A stretch of 61,630 nt of DNA, from assembly GCF_001990485.1 (NCBI RefSeq), contig NZ_LBFC01000002.1, positions 1 to 61,630 of the forward strand. The letters are read 5' to 3'. Position 1 is the first letter of the stretch. Each line of letters begins with the position of its first letter. The DNA is from Thermosipho affectus. GTDB lineage: Bacteria; Thermotogota; Thermotogae; Thermotogales; Fervidobacteriaceae. A program made the position numbers and the translations under genes. The notes beneath the pieces are model-generated. The model was given only the letters and a program-made list of their open reading frames with translations. It did no database searches and was not told the DNA's origin. This document shows positions 8,528 through 16,874 of the stretch, piece after piece.

Positions 8528-9486
8528 TCTTCTTTTAATGGCCTCCTCATTAAATCCAACATAGATAGCCTTGGATTTTTATTTGCGTATAGTATTTTAA
8601 ACACTTCACTAGAAATAGGCATATCTATACCTCTCTTTAAGGAAAGCTCAACAACAGCTTTCACAGTATACATACCCTCTGCAACCATTTTGGTATTTTT
8701 CATTACCTCTTCAAGTGTTTGACCTTTTGCTATTAACTCTCCCAAAAGTCTATTTCTACTATGTCTACTATTACATGTGACCATCAAATCTCCTACGCCT
8801 GAAAGTCCAAAAAAAGTTTTTTCCTGTGCTCCAAAGATTTTTCCAAACTTTATCATTTCATATAAAGCACGTGTCATTAGTGCCGCTTTTGAATTATCCC
8901 ACCCACCTAATCCATCTAAAACTCCTGCGGCAATTGCCATAACATTCTTCAAAGCACCAGAAATCTCTATCCCAACCACATCATCAGAGGTATACACTCT
9001 AAAATAATCATTACTGAACAATATTTGTAATTCTTCAACATTTTCACCGGCGATTGTTACAGCTGTAGGTATATTTTCAGCTACTTCTTCAGCATGTGAT
9101 GGTCCTGAAAGAACGGTATAGGGTATACTAACAAAATCTCTTATAATTTCCGAAACTCGTTTTAAAGTCTTTATCTCTAAACCCTTTGATAAGTTAACGA
9201 TTCCTTTAACATTATCCCAATACTTAATCTTACTTAAATTTTCCCTTATAAATTGCACAGGTATAGCTATAACAAGATAGTCCGAAAAATCCACAACTTC
9301 TTGTATGTTATCTGAAGCATTAAATTTTGGTCTAATCCCATTTAAATAACTTATCTTTTTTAAAACATTTATTTCAAATACTACTTCCTTTCTTCTAGCC
9401 CAAACCAATACATCTTGTCCATTATCAACCAACAAATTTGCAAAAGCACATCCCCAACTTCCTGCACCAATTACTCCAAATTTCAC
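8515..9486 (-). CDS. gpsA: Glycerol-3-phosphate dehydrogenase [NAD(P)+]
   Basis: This enzyme reduces dihydroxyacetone phosphate to sn-glycerol 3-phosphate for phospholipid synthesis. The N-terminal KFGVIGAGSWG is the Rossmann nucleotide site; LSGPSHAEEVAE and ISGALKNVMAIAAG (catalytic Lys) and GLSGVGDLMVTCNSRHSRN are family signatures. The GTG at 9486 is chosen because GGAGGT lies 6 bases upstream and the product then begins directly at the Rossmann strand (323 aa). It overlaps the trmB stop as GTGA. Confidence 0.93.
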   Translation of the reverse strand: MKFGVIGAGSWGCAFANLLVDNGQDVLVWARRKEVVFEINVLKKISYLNGIRPKFNASDNIQEVVDFSDYLVIAIPVQFIRENLSKIKYWDNVKGIVNLSKGLEIKTLKRVSEIIRDFVSIPYTVLSGPSHAEEVAENIPTAVTIAGENVEELQILFSNDYFRVYTSDDVVGIEISGALKNVMAIAAGVLDGLGGWDNSKAALMTRALYEMIKFGKIFGAQEKTFFGLSGVGDLMVTCNSRHSRNRLLGELIAKGQTLEEVMKNTKMVAEGMYTVKAVVELSLKRGIDMPISSEVFKILYANKNPRLSMLDLMRRPLKEEWYI

Positions 9487-10412
9487 TCGAGCACCTCCAT
9501 AATCTTTTTTACGGACCACTTTACAGCAGGTGTTCTATACGGGTTTGATTCACTATCTAATTTTAATACCCACTTCATCTTCTCCTTAGGGTATAAAACT
9601 AAAAAGTAATGTTGCGTAAATTCATCATCAGAAGATATAATTTTAAATATATAAGCATCTCCATTTACTTCCTTATAAACATTTTTAACCACAAAAATCT
9701 TATTATCTTCCTTAAAAACTTGTCCCTTTAATTCCAATACCTTTTGTTCTGTTATTTTTCCCACAGCATGTGGCATATCATCCTCACTCCTCAACAAACG
9801 TGTTATCTTTCCCTTTTTGATTTTCCAAACCTTTAATCTAAAAATATCTCTATTAAATCTTATCCATTTTTTCTCATATCTGGTTAAAAATTCACGTTTA
9901 GGGTTTTTTTCGATATCATTTACTTTAAAGTATCCGCTCTCCTTTGCATTTTCGTATGCTTCAATTGCGTACCACTCTTGATCAGTAACAAGTTCAAATT
10001 CCCCATTGTATTTTAAAACTACTGACAATACATTGAAAAAATCCTTAATTATTATTCTTCTATGTGCCTGTGAATTTTTATACCAAGGAACAGGAAAATT
10101 CATTATCAACTTATCAATAGAATCGTCGCTAAAAAATTCTCTCACACCAAACCTTGCATCACAGAGAATTAATTTTGCATTTTTTATACCATTTCGTTTT
10201 AATTTTCTTTGTGCTTTCACCATAGATGTAATTGAAAGCTCAAATCCAATATAATTAATATTCTTATTCTTACTAGTATAGTAAGCCGCATATTCCCCAT
10301 TCCCAAAACCAAGTTCCACATGAATTGGACCATAATTTCCAAAAATTTCATCCCAATTTAAAGGAAACTTATTTAAAAATTGAGGTTTCAACTCAAATTC
10401 CGGATATATCAT
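9483..10412 (-). CDS. trmB: tRNA (guanine-N7-)-methyltransferase with C-terminal extension
   Basis: This SAM-dependent enzyme makes m7G46 in tRNA. Residues 30-200 contain IHVELGFGNGEYAAYY (SAM loop), the GFELS acidic strand, ILCDARF, MNFPVPWYKNSQAHRR (the TrmB 'FPDPWpKkrHhKRR' motif) and ELVTDQEWY. The protein is 309 residues, about 90 longer than typical TrmB. The extra C-terminal part (KGKITRLLRSEDDMPHAVGK onward) is found, to my recollection, in Thermotogae relatives and may help bind tRNA. ATG at 10412 has GGAGGT upstream; it overlaps the previous gene by 4 bases. Confidence 0.9.
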   Translation of the reverse strand: MIYPEFELKPQFLNKFPLNWDEIFGNYGPIHVELGFGNGEYAAYYTSKNKNINYIGFELSITSMVKAQRKLKRNGIKNAKLILCDARFGVREFFSDDSIDKLIMNFPVPWYKNSQAHRRIIIKDFFNVLSVVLKYNGEFELVTDQEWYAIEAYENAKESGYFKVNDIEKNPKREFLTRYEKKWIRFNRDIFRLKVWKIKKGKITRLLRSEDDMPHAVGKITEQKVLELKGQVFKEDNKIFVVKNVYKEVNGDAYIFKIISSDDEFTQHYFLVLYPKEKMKWVLKLDSESNPYRTPAVKWSVKKIMEVLE

Positions 10413-11512
10413 CTGAGACCTCCTACTCTTTCAATAAAATACTTTGCATGCTTGCTATAAGTACTATTTGGAAATCTTTCTATAAAATCTTTAAATAACA
10501 AGTAAGATTTTTCAAAATCACCTATCTGATAATAATTTAAAGCTCTATAATAATATGTATCATCTAAGAAATAAATATTCTTCACATTCAAAGAAACAGC
10601 TTTATCTATTACAAATTCCAAAATATTAATCGACATTAAATAATTTTTCTGTCTATAATATTCATATCCCATTAACCATAAAAAACGTAAGGTTTCAATA
10701 TTTTTTGGATTTAACCTTTCAAATAGTTCAACACTTTTTGTTTCTTTATCTTTGGAATTTTCAAGTACTTTTAAGTTTTCTTCAACTTCAGAAAGTTTTA
10801 AAATAAGATTTTTAGAACTTTCCTGTTGTAATGTTTTTATTTCCTCCAAGATTTTAGAGACTGTTTCATTCGAGGAAATAATCTCATTTTTTACTTCATT
10901 ACTTGATTCCAAAATTTTTGTATTCAATTTTTCAAAATTAACTTCAATTTTTGAATTTATTTTATCTAAAGAATTTTTTAATGAAAATATAGTCGGATTA
11001 AACAATGAGATAATTGTAAAAATCAATATAATAATCAAAGTTCCCATAATAAATATGTTAATATTTTGTGGTTTTTTTTCTTGGAGTTCTAAATCTAAAT
11101 TTGGTTCGAAATTTAATAAAATACCTTTCAAATATCTTATAAGCTCTTTATCATTATTTCTAATTGCTTTTTCTAATTCAAGTCTTATCACTTGAACAAC
11201 TTCTGGATACTCACTTTTTATTGAATTATAATCTATATTTTTATCAAGTTCATTATAAATTTTTTCTACTGCATTTTCTAAATCACCAATCTGTATCTCT
11301 CCCGTTTTAAGTGCAATGCCATAAAAAAATTTCTCTTCATAACTCAAACTTTCAAATATCTTTCTTGCATTTTCTAAATCACCTGAAAAAACAGCATATT
11401 CAAATTTTAAAAATGGATATTCTCTTTCAACTATTTGTATTATACTTTCCGCTAACTGGTATTTCCCCTCTTTCATAATTTTTCTAATAAATCTTACAAG
11501 ATTGTCATTCAC
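10409..11512 (-). CDS. Membrane-anchored coiled-coil protein with TPR-like C-terminus
   Basis: A 367-residue protein of unknown function. An N-terminal helical repeat-like region (1-145) is followed by one membrane helix (about 150-170, IFIMGTLIIILIFTIISLF). A coiled coil of about 90 residues follows (SLKNSLDKINSKIEVNFEKL...SEVEENLKVLENSKD). The C-terminal tetratricopeptide-like repeats (about 270-362) include YYRALNYYQIGDFEKSYLLF. The end resembles the YbgF/Bam-type TPR fold. The start is GTG 11512 with GGAGGTGATAAA ahead, overlapping the nnr stop by 4 bases. A scaffolding role at the envelope is possible but unproven. Confidence 0.65.
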   Translation of the reverse strand: MNDNLVRFIRKIMKEGKYQLAESIIQIVEREYPFLKFEYAVFSGDLENARKIFESLSYEEKFFYGIALKTGEIQIGDLENAVEKIYNELDKNIDYNSIKSEYPEVVQVIRLELEKAIRNNDKELIRYLKGILLNFEPNLDLELQEKKPQNINIFIMGTLIIILIFTIISLFNPTIFSLKNSLDKINSKIEVNFEKLNTKILESSNEVKNEIISSNETVSKILEEIKTLQQESSKNLILKLSEVEENLKVLENSKDKETKSVELFERLNPKNIETLRFLWLMGYEYYRQKNYLMSINILEFVIDKAVSLNVKNIYFLDDTYYYRALNYYQIGDFEKSYLLFKDFIERFPNSTYSKHAKYFIERVGGLR

Positions 11513-13008
11513 TTTATCACCTCCGTAATAGCTTTTGGTAAATAATCAAGAATTTCACTAACGAAATTACGCCCCTCGTATTTATACATCTCAGCAGCAA
11601 GTCCCATTGTATAAATTCCTGTAAGTACTCCATTTAATACCTCATGGTTCTGTGCAACAAATCCTGCTATAACTCCACTTAATATATCTCCACTTCCACC
11701 TTTTGACAAAGAGGAATTTCCCGTTAAATTGAAATAAATACTTTCTCCATCCGAAATTATAGTCGTAACATCTTTTAAAGCAATTACTAAATTATATCTT
11801 TCTGCAGCTTCTTTTACTAGTTTATAATTATATTTTACTTCAGATATTTTCATTTCCATAAATTTTGCAAATTCACCTGGATGAGGTGTTATTACAACTT
11901 TTTCTTTAAATAAAATTTCATCTTTAAATCTTGAAAGATAGTATATACCATCTGCATCAACTATTATCGGTACATTTACATTTTCAAAAACTTTCTTTAC
12001 AAATTCACTTATTTCTTCTCTTCTTCCCAATCCAGGTCCAATTACAACAACTGTATTTGGATCAAGCACCTTTTCTATCTCATACAAACTATTTTCAGTA
12101 AAATCTATTGTAATAGGAATAATTCCAGGCTCATAATTTACCGCATTAACTACAACTTTATTATTACCTGCAATATACACCCTTCCAACACCAGCCCTTA
12201 AAGCCCCTAACACAGATAATAAAGGCGCACCTATATAATTTTCAGAACCACCAATAACAATAACTTTTCCATAAGTCGATTTATTACTTTCCTTTAATCT
12301 TTTTGGAACCTCAAAATAACTTTTCGTTAAAAGTAATTTATCACATGGGTAAATAGCCCCCAAAATCTTCGGTATACCAATTTTAACTACTTTTAACTTT
12401 CCAGTAAGTGCTCTTCCAGGAAATAAAAAATGGCCAACTTTTGGGTATTCAAAAGTAACTGTTAAATCTGCCTTAATTGCCGTTCCCAAAACTCTTGCAG
12501 TATCAGCCGAAACACCTGTTGGTATATCAACTGAAACCGTAAATTTTGAATATAAATTTATATAATCAATAATTTCTGCATAAATTCCTTCCACTATTTT
12601 TGATAATCCAGTACCAAAAATAGCATCTATTACCACATCACTGTTTCCCAATAATTTAGGCACTTCCAAAATATTCTCCTTTGAAATTTTTATTACCTCT
12701 CCGCCAAACGATTTATAAACTTCAAAATTCTTTTTTGCCTCTTCTGTAACAAAATCATCTATAAAAACTACTTTTACTGCTTCTGTATAATTTAACAGTT
12801 CTCTTGCAATTACAAGACCATCTCCTCCATTATTTCCAGGTCCACAAAACACTAAATAACTGTATTTTGATAATTTTTCCAATTCATTCCATAAAACTTC
12901 TACTGTTGACACTCCAGCTCTTTCCATTAAAATCAAACTATCTATTCCAAAATCGTTTATAGCCTTTTTTTCTAATTCCTTCATTTCTTTAGATGACACT
13001 ATTCTCAA
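11509..13008 (-). CDS. nnr: Bifunctional NAD(P)H-hydrate epimerase / ADP-dependent dehydratase
   Basis: This repair enzyme restores damaged NAD(P)HX. The N-terminal epimerase half (1-210) shows FCGPGNNGGDGLVIAREL and VIDAIFGTG. The C-terminal ribokinase-like dehydratase half (about 225-499) shows GKVIVIGGSENYIGAP, VVIGPGLGR, IVDADGIYYL, TPHPGEFAKFM and KGGSGDILSGVIAG. The size (499 aa) matches the fused family. The TTG at 13008 is preferred: GAGGTGA lies just upstream and the GTG at 13017 is part of that site. It follows the transglycosylase stop by one base. Confidence 0.93.
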   Translation of the reverse strand: MRIVSSKEMKELEKKAINDFGIDSLILMERAGVSTVEVLWNELEKLSKYSYLVFCGPGNNGGDGLVIARELLNYTEAVKVVFIDDFVTEEAKKNFEVYKSFGGEVIKISKENILEVPKLLGNSDVVIDAIFGTGLSKIVEGIYAEIIDYINLYSKFTVSVDIPTGVSADTARVLGTAIKADLTVTFEYPKVGHFLFPGRALTGKLKVVKIGIPKILGAIYPCDKLLLTKSYFEVPKRLKESNKSTYGKVIVIGGSENYIGAPLLSVLGALRAGVGRVYIAGNNKVVVNAVNYEPGIIPITIDFTENSLYEIEKVLDPNTVVVIGPGLGRREEISEFVKKVFENVNVPIIVDADGIYYLSRFKDEILFKEKVVITPHPGEFAKFMEMKISEVKYNYKLVKEAAERYNLVIALKDVTTIISDGESIYFNLTGNSSLSKGGSGDILSGVIAGFVAQNHEVLNGVLTGIYTMGLAAEMYKYEGRNFVSEILDYLPKAITEVIK

Positions 13009-13009
13009 A

Positions 13010-13468
13010 TCAATCACCTCGATATAAAAATTTATAAATATAATACGCAGTATAGACTTTCTTTAAGTATCTTTTACCAGCACTTTCTTTAACCTCTTTT
13101 GATGCATGTGGGCCTGTATTATAACCAATTAAAGCATCCGCTAAATTACCGTTAAGTTCATACAGATACTCAAGATATTTTATTCCCAATTGTATATTAT
13201 CCTTTGGAACATAAAGATTGTAATTTTTATCAAACTTTTTATTAATCCACTCAGAAGTTTGTGGCATTACCTGCATTAAACCATAGGCACCAAGCGGAGA
13301 AACAGCATCTTTTATAAAACTACTCTCAACTTTTATAATGCTTAATATCAAGAGCTTATCAAAAATTGTTTCTGGAAAATATTCAGTATATTTATACGGA
13401 AAATTTTTAAATAACCAAAACAAAAAAAATAAACAAATTACTGAAACAAAAAACATAAATATTCTCAA
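13010..13468 (-). CDS. Lytic transglycosylase (SLT domain)
   Basis: A short (152 aa) membrane-anchored murein hydrolase. A signal anchor (IFMFFVSVICLFFLFWLF) leads into a compact SLT domain: IIKVESSF with the catalytic Glu, SPLGAYGLMQVMPQTSEW, and ALIGYNTGPHAS, the 'AYNAGp' motif. It probably opens peptidoglycan strands for growth or assembly of an envelope machine; it is next to a prepilin peptidase. The TTG at 13468, with GAGGTG 6 bases upstream, is the likely start rather than the GTG 9 bases earlier. Confidence 0.85.
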   Translation of the reverse strand: MRIFMFFVSVICLFFLFWLFKNFPYKYTEYFPETIFDKLLILSIIKVESSFIKDAVSPLGAYGLMQVMPQTSEWINKKFDKNYNLYVPKDNIQLGIKYLEYLYELNGNLADALIGYNTGPHASKEVKESAGKRYLKKVYTAYYIYKFLYRGD

Positions 13469-13478
13469 ATTAAACACC

Positions 13479-14175
13479 TCAAAAATATTTTAACATAAAA
13501 AAATACAATAAATATCCAGAAATTGAAATAAATGGTCCAAATGGTATTATTTTTTTCTTTCTAATCAATGAAAATAACAAACCCAAAACAGACGAAAGGA
13601 GTAAATGATAAATTGAAAATGGTAGGCTTAGCAAAAATGAAAAAGGGACAATTAAGTAGATATCGCCTTCTCCTAATTCATCTTTATAAAATTTCTTCAA
13701 GAGTAAAAATATACTCAACATTAAAGTTAGAGAAATTATTCTTAAATACCAAAAATACTGATTTCTAATTAAATCCAAAATTGCTGAAATCCATAACAAA
13801 ACCCAAGTAAAATCTGGTATCATCAAAATTTTCATATCAACATAAACCACTACAACAACTGAAAAAATCATTATATCTAAAATTAAACTTTCAAATCTTG
13901 TGAAAAATACACTATGTACTAAAAACATAATACCTGTAAAAAGCTCAACAAAGAAGTACCTGAAAGGTATTTTAACTCCACAATTCCTACACCTTCCACC
14001 CAATAAAATATAACTTAAAAGTGGTATGTTATCATACCACTTAATTTCCACTTTGCAATAAGGGCAAAAAGAACGTGGAGGATCGTTAACCTTTAATCCC
14101 TCCACGCTTCTATATAATATTACATTTAAAAAACTCCCGAATATCACTCCCAAAACAAAATTTACGAAATACCAC
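13479..14175 (-). CDS. Prepilin peptidase (type IV leader peptidase, A24)
   Basis: A polytopic aspartic protease of 232 residues that cleaves and methylates type IV pilin-like precursors. Visible hallmarks are GSFLNVILYR, the zinc-type pairs CPYC and CRNC (about residues 38-69) for the methylase part, the first catalytic Asp in YVDMKILMIPD and the second in GEGDIYL. At least six hydrophobic helices follow. The start is a GTG at 14177-14175 with GGAGAAA 8 bases upstream, inside the end of the TPR gene (16-base overlap); the gene therefore extends to 14177. No pilin gene is adjacent in the window. Confidence 0.88.
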
Positions 14176-15220
14176 ACAATTGTTTCTCCTTATTTGTTAA
14201 ATATTTATCAAAAATTTCCTTTTTACCAAACAAGTACCAAAAATCATTTTGTTTTAGCTCCTCATAAAATTTTCTGGCTTTTTCAGTTTTACCTAATTTT
14301 ATATATGGAACTATCAATAAAGCTTTGAGATGTAATGATTCAATAGATTCATCTATCATTGGTTCAATAGCTTTTACAATTTCTTCGTACTTTCCATATT
14401 TCATTTTTATTTTAGCCCAAATTTCCATTCCATTTGGATCGCTTGGCTTGGAATTTAAAATTTCCTGCTCTACAATCTCTGCTTCCTTTTCTTTTCCAAT
14501 CTCTCTGTATATTTGTGAAAGTTCATACATTGCAATTACATTATCATTATCAATTTCAATTAATCTATTTAAAATTTCAATTGCCTTCTCATAATTTTTG
14601 GATCTAGTATATGCATCTGCAATCATAAAATAAGTAAAAATATCATTTGGTGAATATTCTATCTCTTTCAACCAATAACCAATCGCCTTATCATATTCTC
14701 CTTTATTGTAATACACTTCACCAAGAGTAGAATACGCCTGAACAAGCCAAGGATCAACTTCAATAGCTCTATTTAAAAATTTTATTCCCTCATCAAAATT
14801 CCCCTGTTCAATTAATATAGTTCCCAAAAATTCGTATGCAGGAGCAAAATTTTTATCAATCTTAAGTGCAAATTCTAAAATATTTTTCGCATCACCAAGT
14901 AAATCCTTATCAGCATACTCTATTGCAAGTTCATATAATCCATCAACCGTACCATGCTCAAACTTATCAGGATGTATATTTCTTTTATTTAAAAATGCAA
15001 TAATCTCTGACCAAATAATTGGACCATAAAATGCTTCACCTAAAATAGTGATATTTTTTTCAATAAATTCCAAATCTTCAATTTCATTTACAAATTCGGT
15101 AAAATCCTTCTTCATGTTATACCAATCTCCACCATAAAACAAATCTCTCAACATTATAAAGAAAGGAGTCTCATCTGTTAAAATTAATGTTTTATCTTTT
15201 ACCATCATTTCTACCTTCAT
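14162..15220 (-). CDS. Tetratricopeptide-repeat protein
   Basis: A 352-residue cytosolic protein. After an N-terminal region of about 95 residues, at least five TPR units are visible, for example APAYEFLGTILIEQGNFDEG, VQAYSTLGEVYYNKGEYDKA and TYFMIADAYTRSKNYEKA. TPRs are protein-protein scaffolds, so the partner is unknown. The ATG at 15220 is preferred, with GGAGGTGATAATT upstream; the TTG 15 bases earlier lies in the ribosome site. It heads the long minus-strand run that continues through prepilin peptidase. Confidence 0.82.
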   Translation of the reverse strand: MKVEMMVKDKTLILTDETPFFIMLRDLFYGGDWYNMKKDFTEFVNEIEDLEFIEKNITILGEAFYGPIIWSEIIAFLNKRNIHPDKFEHGTVDGLYELAIEYADKDLLGDAKNILEFALKIDKNFAPAYEFLGTILIEQGNFDEGIKFLNRAIEVDPWLVQAYSTLGEVYYNKGEYDKAIGYWLKEIEYSPNDIFTYFMIADAYTRSKNYEKAIEILNRLIEIDNDNVIAMYELSQIYREIGKEKEAEIVEQEILNSKPSDPNGMEIWAKIKMKYGKYEEIVKAIEPMIDESIESLHLKALLIVPYIKLGKTEKARKFYEELKQNDFWYLFGKKEIFDKYLTNKEKQLCGIS

Positions 15221-15374
15221 AATTATCACCTCCAAAAATCTTGTTACTTTCTATTTACATTATAACACAACATGTAAAATTCGAAAACTATATTTTAGAA
15301 CTAAAAAAGTTACAAATTAGTCAAATAAGATGGTAATTGAAGATAATTACTAATAATCTCAGGAGGTGAAAAAC

Positions 15375-16733
15375 ATGAAAAAAAGTTTAGTTGTAGTATT
15401 CTTTGTCACTTTGTCAATTTTAACATTGGGATTTGTAAACCAAAATTACGAAAGTCCTATTACAAATGTTGTAGAAGCGGCAGCTCCAGCCGTCGTTAAA
15501 ATTGAAGCAACGGTTTACTCAACTTCGTATATTGATCCATTTATAGAAGATTTCTTTAAAAGATGGTTTGGAGATATACCAAAACAATATCAACAAAAAG
15601 GTACAAGTTTAGGTTCAGGATTTATTTTTGATAAAGAAGGATACATTTTAACAAACTTTCATGTTGTAGACGGTGCTGAAGATATAAAGGTAACTCTATT
15701 GGATGGTACAGAATTTAAAGCAAAATATATTGGTGGAGATAGAGAATTAGATATTGCCATACTTAAAATAACTCCAAAAAACAAAGAAATTCCAACTTTG
15801 GAATTTGGTAATTCCGATAAATTAAAAATTGGTGAATGGGCAATAGCAATTGGTAATCCTCTTGGATTCCAACACACTGTAACAGTAGGTGTTATTTCAG
15901 CAACAGGTAGGAAAATCCCCAAACCAGATAATAGCGGATACTACACAAATCTTATCCAAACTGATGCTGCGATTAACCCTGGAAATAGTGGAGGTCCATT
16001 ATTAAATATTCACGGTCAAGTTATAGGAATTAATACCGCTATAATAGCCCCTTCTGAAGCAATGAATATTGGATTTGCAATACCGATTAATACTGCAAAA
16101 AGATTCATTGAAAGTATAATAAAAACTGGAAAGGCAGAAAAAGCATATTTAGGTGTATACATGCAAACTGTTACAAATGAACTTGCAAAGGCTCTTGGAC
16201 TTAAAGTAAATAAAGGGGTATATATTTCACAAGTTATCGAAAATTCTCCAGCAGAAAAAGCAGGATTAAAAGAAGGAGATGTTATCACTGAAGTTGAAAA
16301 TCTGTCTGTAACTACCGCTAGTGAACTTGCTTCAATTATCCATAATTATACACCAGGTTCAAAAATAAAGATAAAAATAAATAGAAAAGGAAAAGAAATT
16401 GAACTTGAAGTAGTCCTTGGAAAATCTGAAAATAAAAAAGAGACCATTGAAACGAAAGAATTCATAGGAATAACAGTTAAAGAAATTACAAATTCTGATA
16501 GAGAAGAATACCAAATACCAGAAAAAATTAAAGGAGTATTGGTTATAAACAGCAAAAACAATTTTATAAAAGAAGGAACAATAATATACAAAATTGCAAT
16601 AAACGGAAAAGTTTATAATATTAAAAATTTAAACGATTGGAATGAAACAATTTCAAAGGTTAAAAAAGGTGACTATGTGGCTTTATTCTACTTTTATAAA
16701 GGTGCTACTGGTGTCTTTTCATTTGGTTACTGA
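15375..16733 (+). CDS. HtrA/DegP-type periplasmic serine protease
   Basis: An envelope quality-control protease of 452 residues with a signal peptide (MKKSLVVVFFVTLSILTLGF). The trypsin-like domain has the triad His96 (TNFHVVDGAE), Asp126 (ELDIAIL) and Ser205 (NPGNSGGPLL). One clear PDZ domain follows (about 255-345, YLGVYMQTV... SPAEKAGLKEGD). The C-terminal 95 residues look like a degenerate second PDZ. The ATG at 15375 follows AGGAGGTGAAAAAC; a GTG at 15366 is within that site. The gene stands alone between a divergent promoter region and its own terminator. Confidence 0.92.
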   Translation: MKKSLVVVFFVTLSILTLGFVNQNYESPITNVVEAAAPAVVKIEATVYSTSYIDPFIEDFFKRWFGDIPKQYQQKGTSLGSGFIFDKEGYILTNFHVVDGAEDIKVTLLDGTEFKAKYIGGDRELDIAILKITPKNKEIPTLEFGNSDKLKIGEWAIAIGNPLGFQHTVTVGVISATGRKIPKPDNSGYYTNLIQTDAAINPGNSGGPLLNIHGQVIGINTAIIAPSEAMNIGFAIPINTAKRFIESIIKTGKAEKAYLGVYMQTVTNELAKALGLKVNKGVYISQVIENSPAEKAGLKEGDVITEVENLSVTTASELASIIHNYTPGSKIKIKINRKGKEIELEVVLGKSENKKETIETKEFIGITVKEITNSDREEYQIPEKIKGVLVINSKNNFIKEGTIIYKIAINGKVYNIKNLNDWNETISKVKKGDYVALFYFYKGATGVFSFGY

Positions 16734-16764
16734 AATCCTGGCTAAAAAGCCAGGATTTTTTTTT
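16734..16764 (+). terminator. Rho-independent terminator after htrA
   Basis: AATCCTGGCT and AGCCAGGATT pair around an AAAA loop immediately after the htrA stop codon and are followed by a run of eight or more T. Confidence 0.93.
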
Positions 16765-16797
16765 ATCATCAAAAATCTTCGTAATTCTTTTTATTCC

Positions 16798-16827
16798 TTG
16801 ACATTTCATAACAAAAAATGATAGAAT
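16798..16827 (+). promoter_or_regulatory. Sigma-A promoter for glgP
   Basis: A perfect TTGACA (16798-16803) and TAGAAT (16822-16827) are separated by 18 bases. The start codon of glgP lies about 48 bases downstream, leaving room for a short leader carrying GGAGGT. Confidence 0.75.
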
Positions 16828-16874
16828 TTAAATGTCAAATCTACTGGAAACGATTCCGAATGGAGGTTTTCAAA

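Noticed and set aside
15236-15374. Heat-shock operator (CIRCE) upstream of htrA
   Set aside because: No TTAGCACTC-N9-GAGTGCTAA-like inverted repeat is present.
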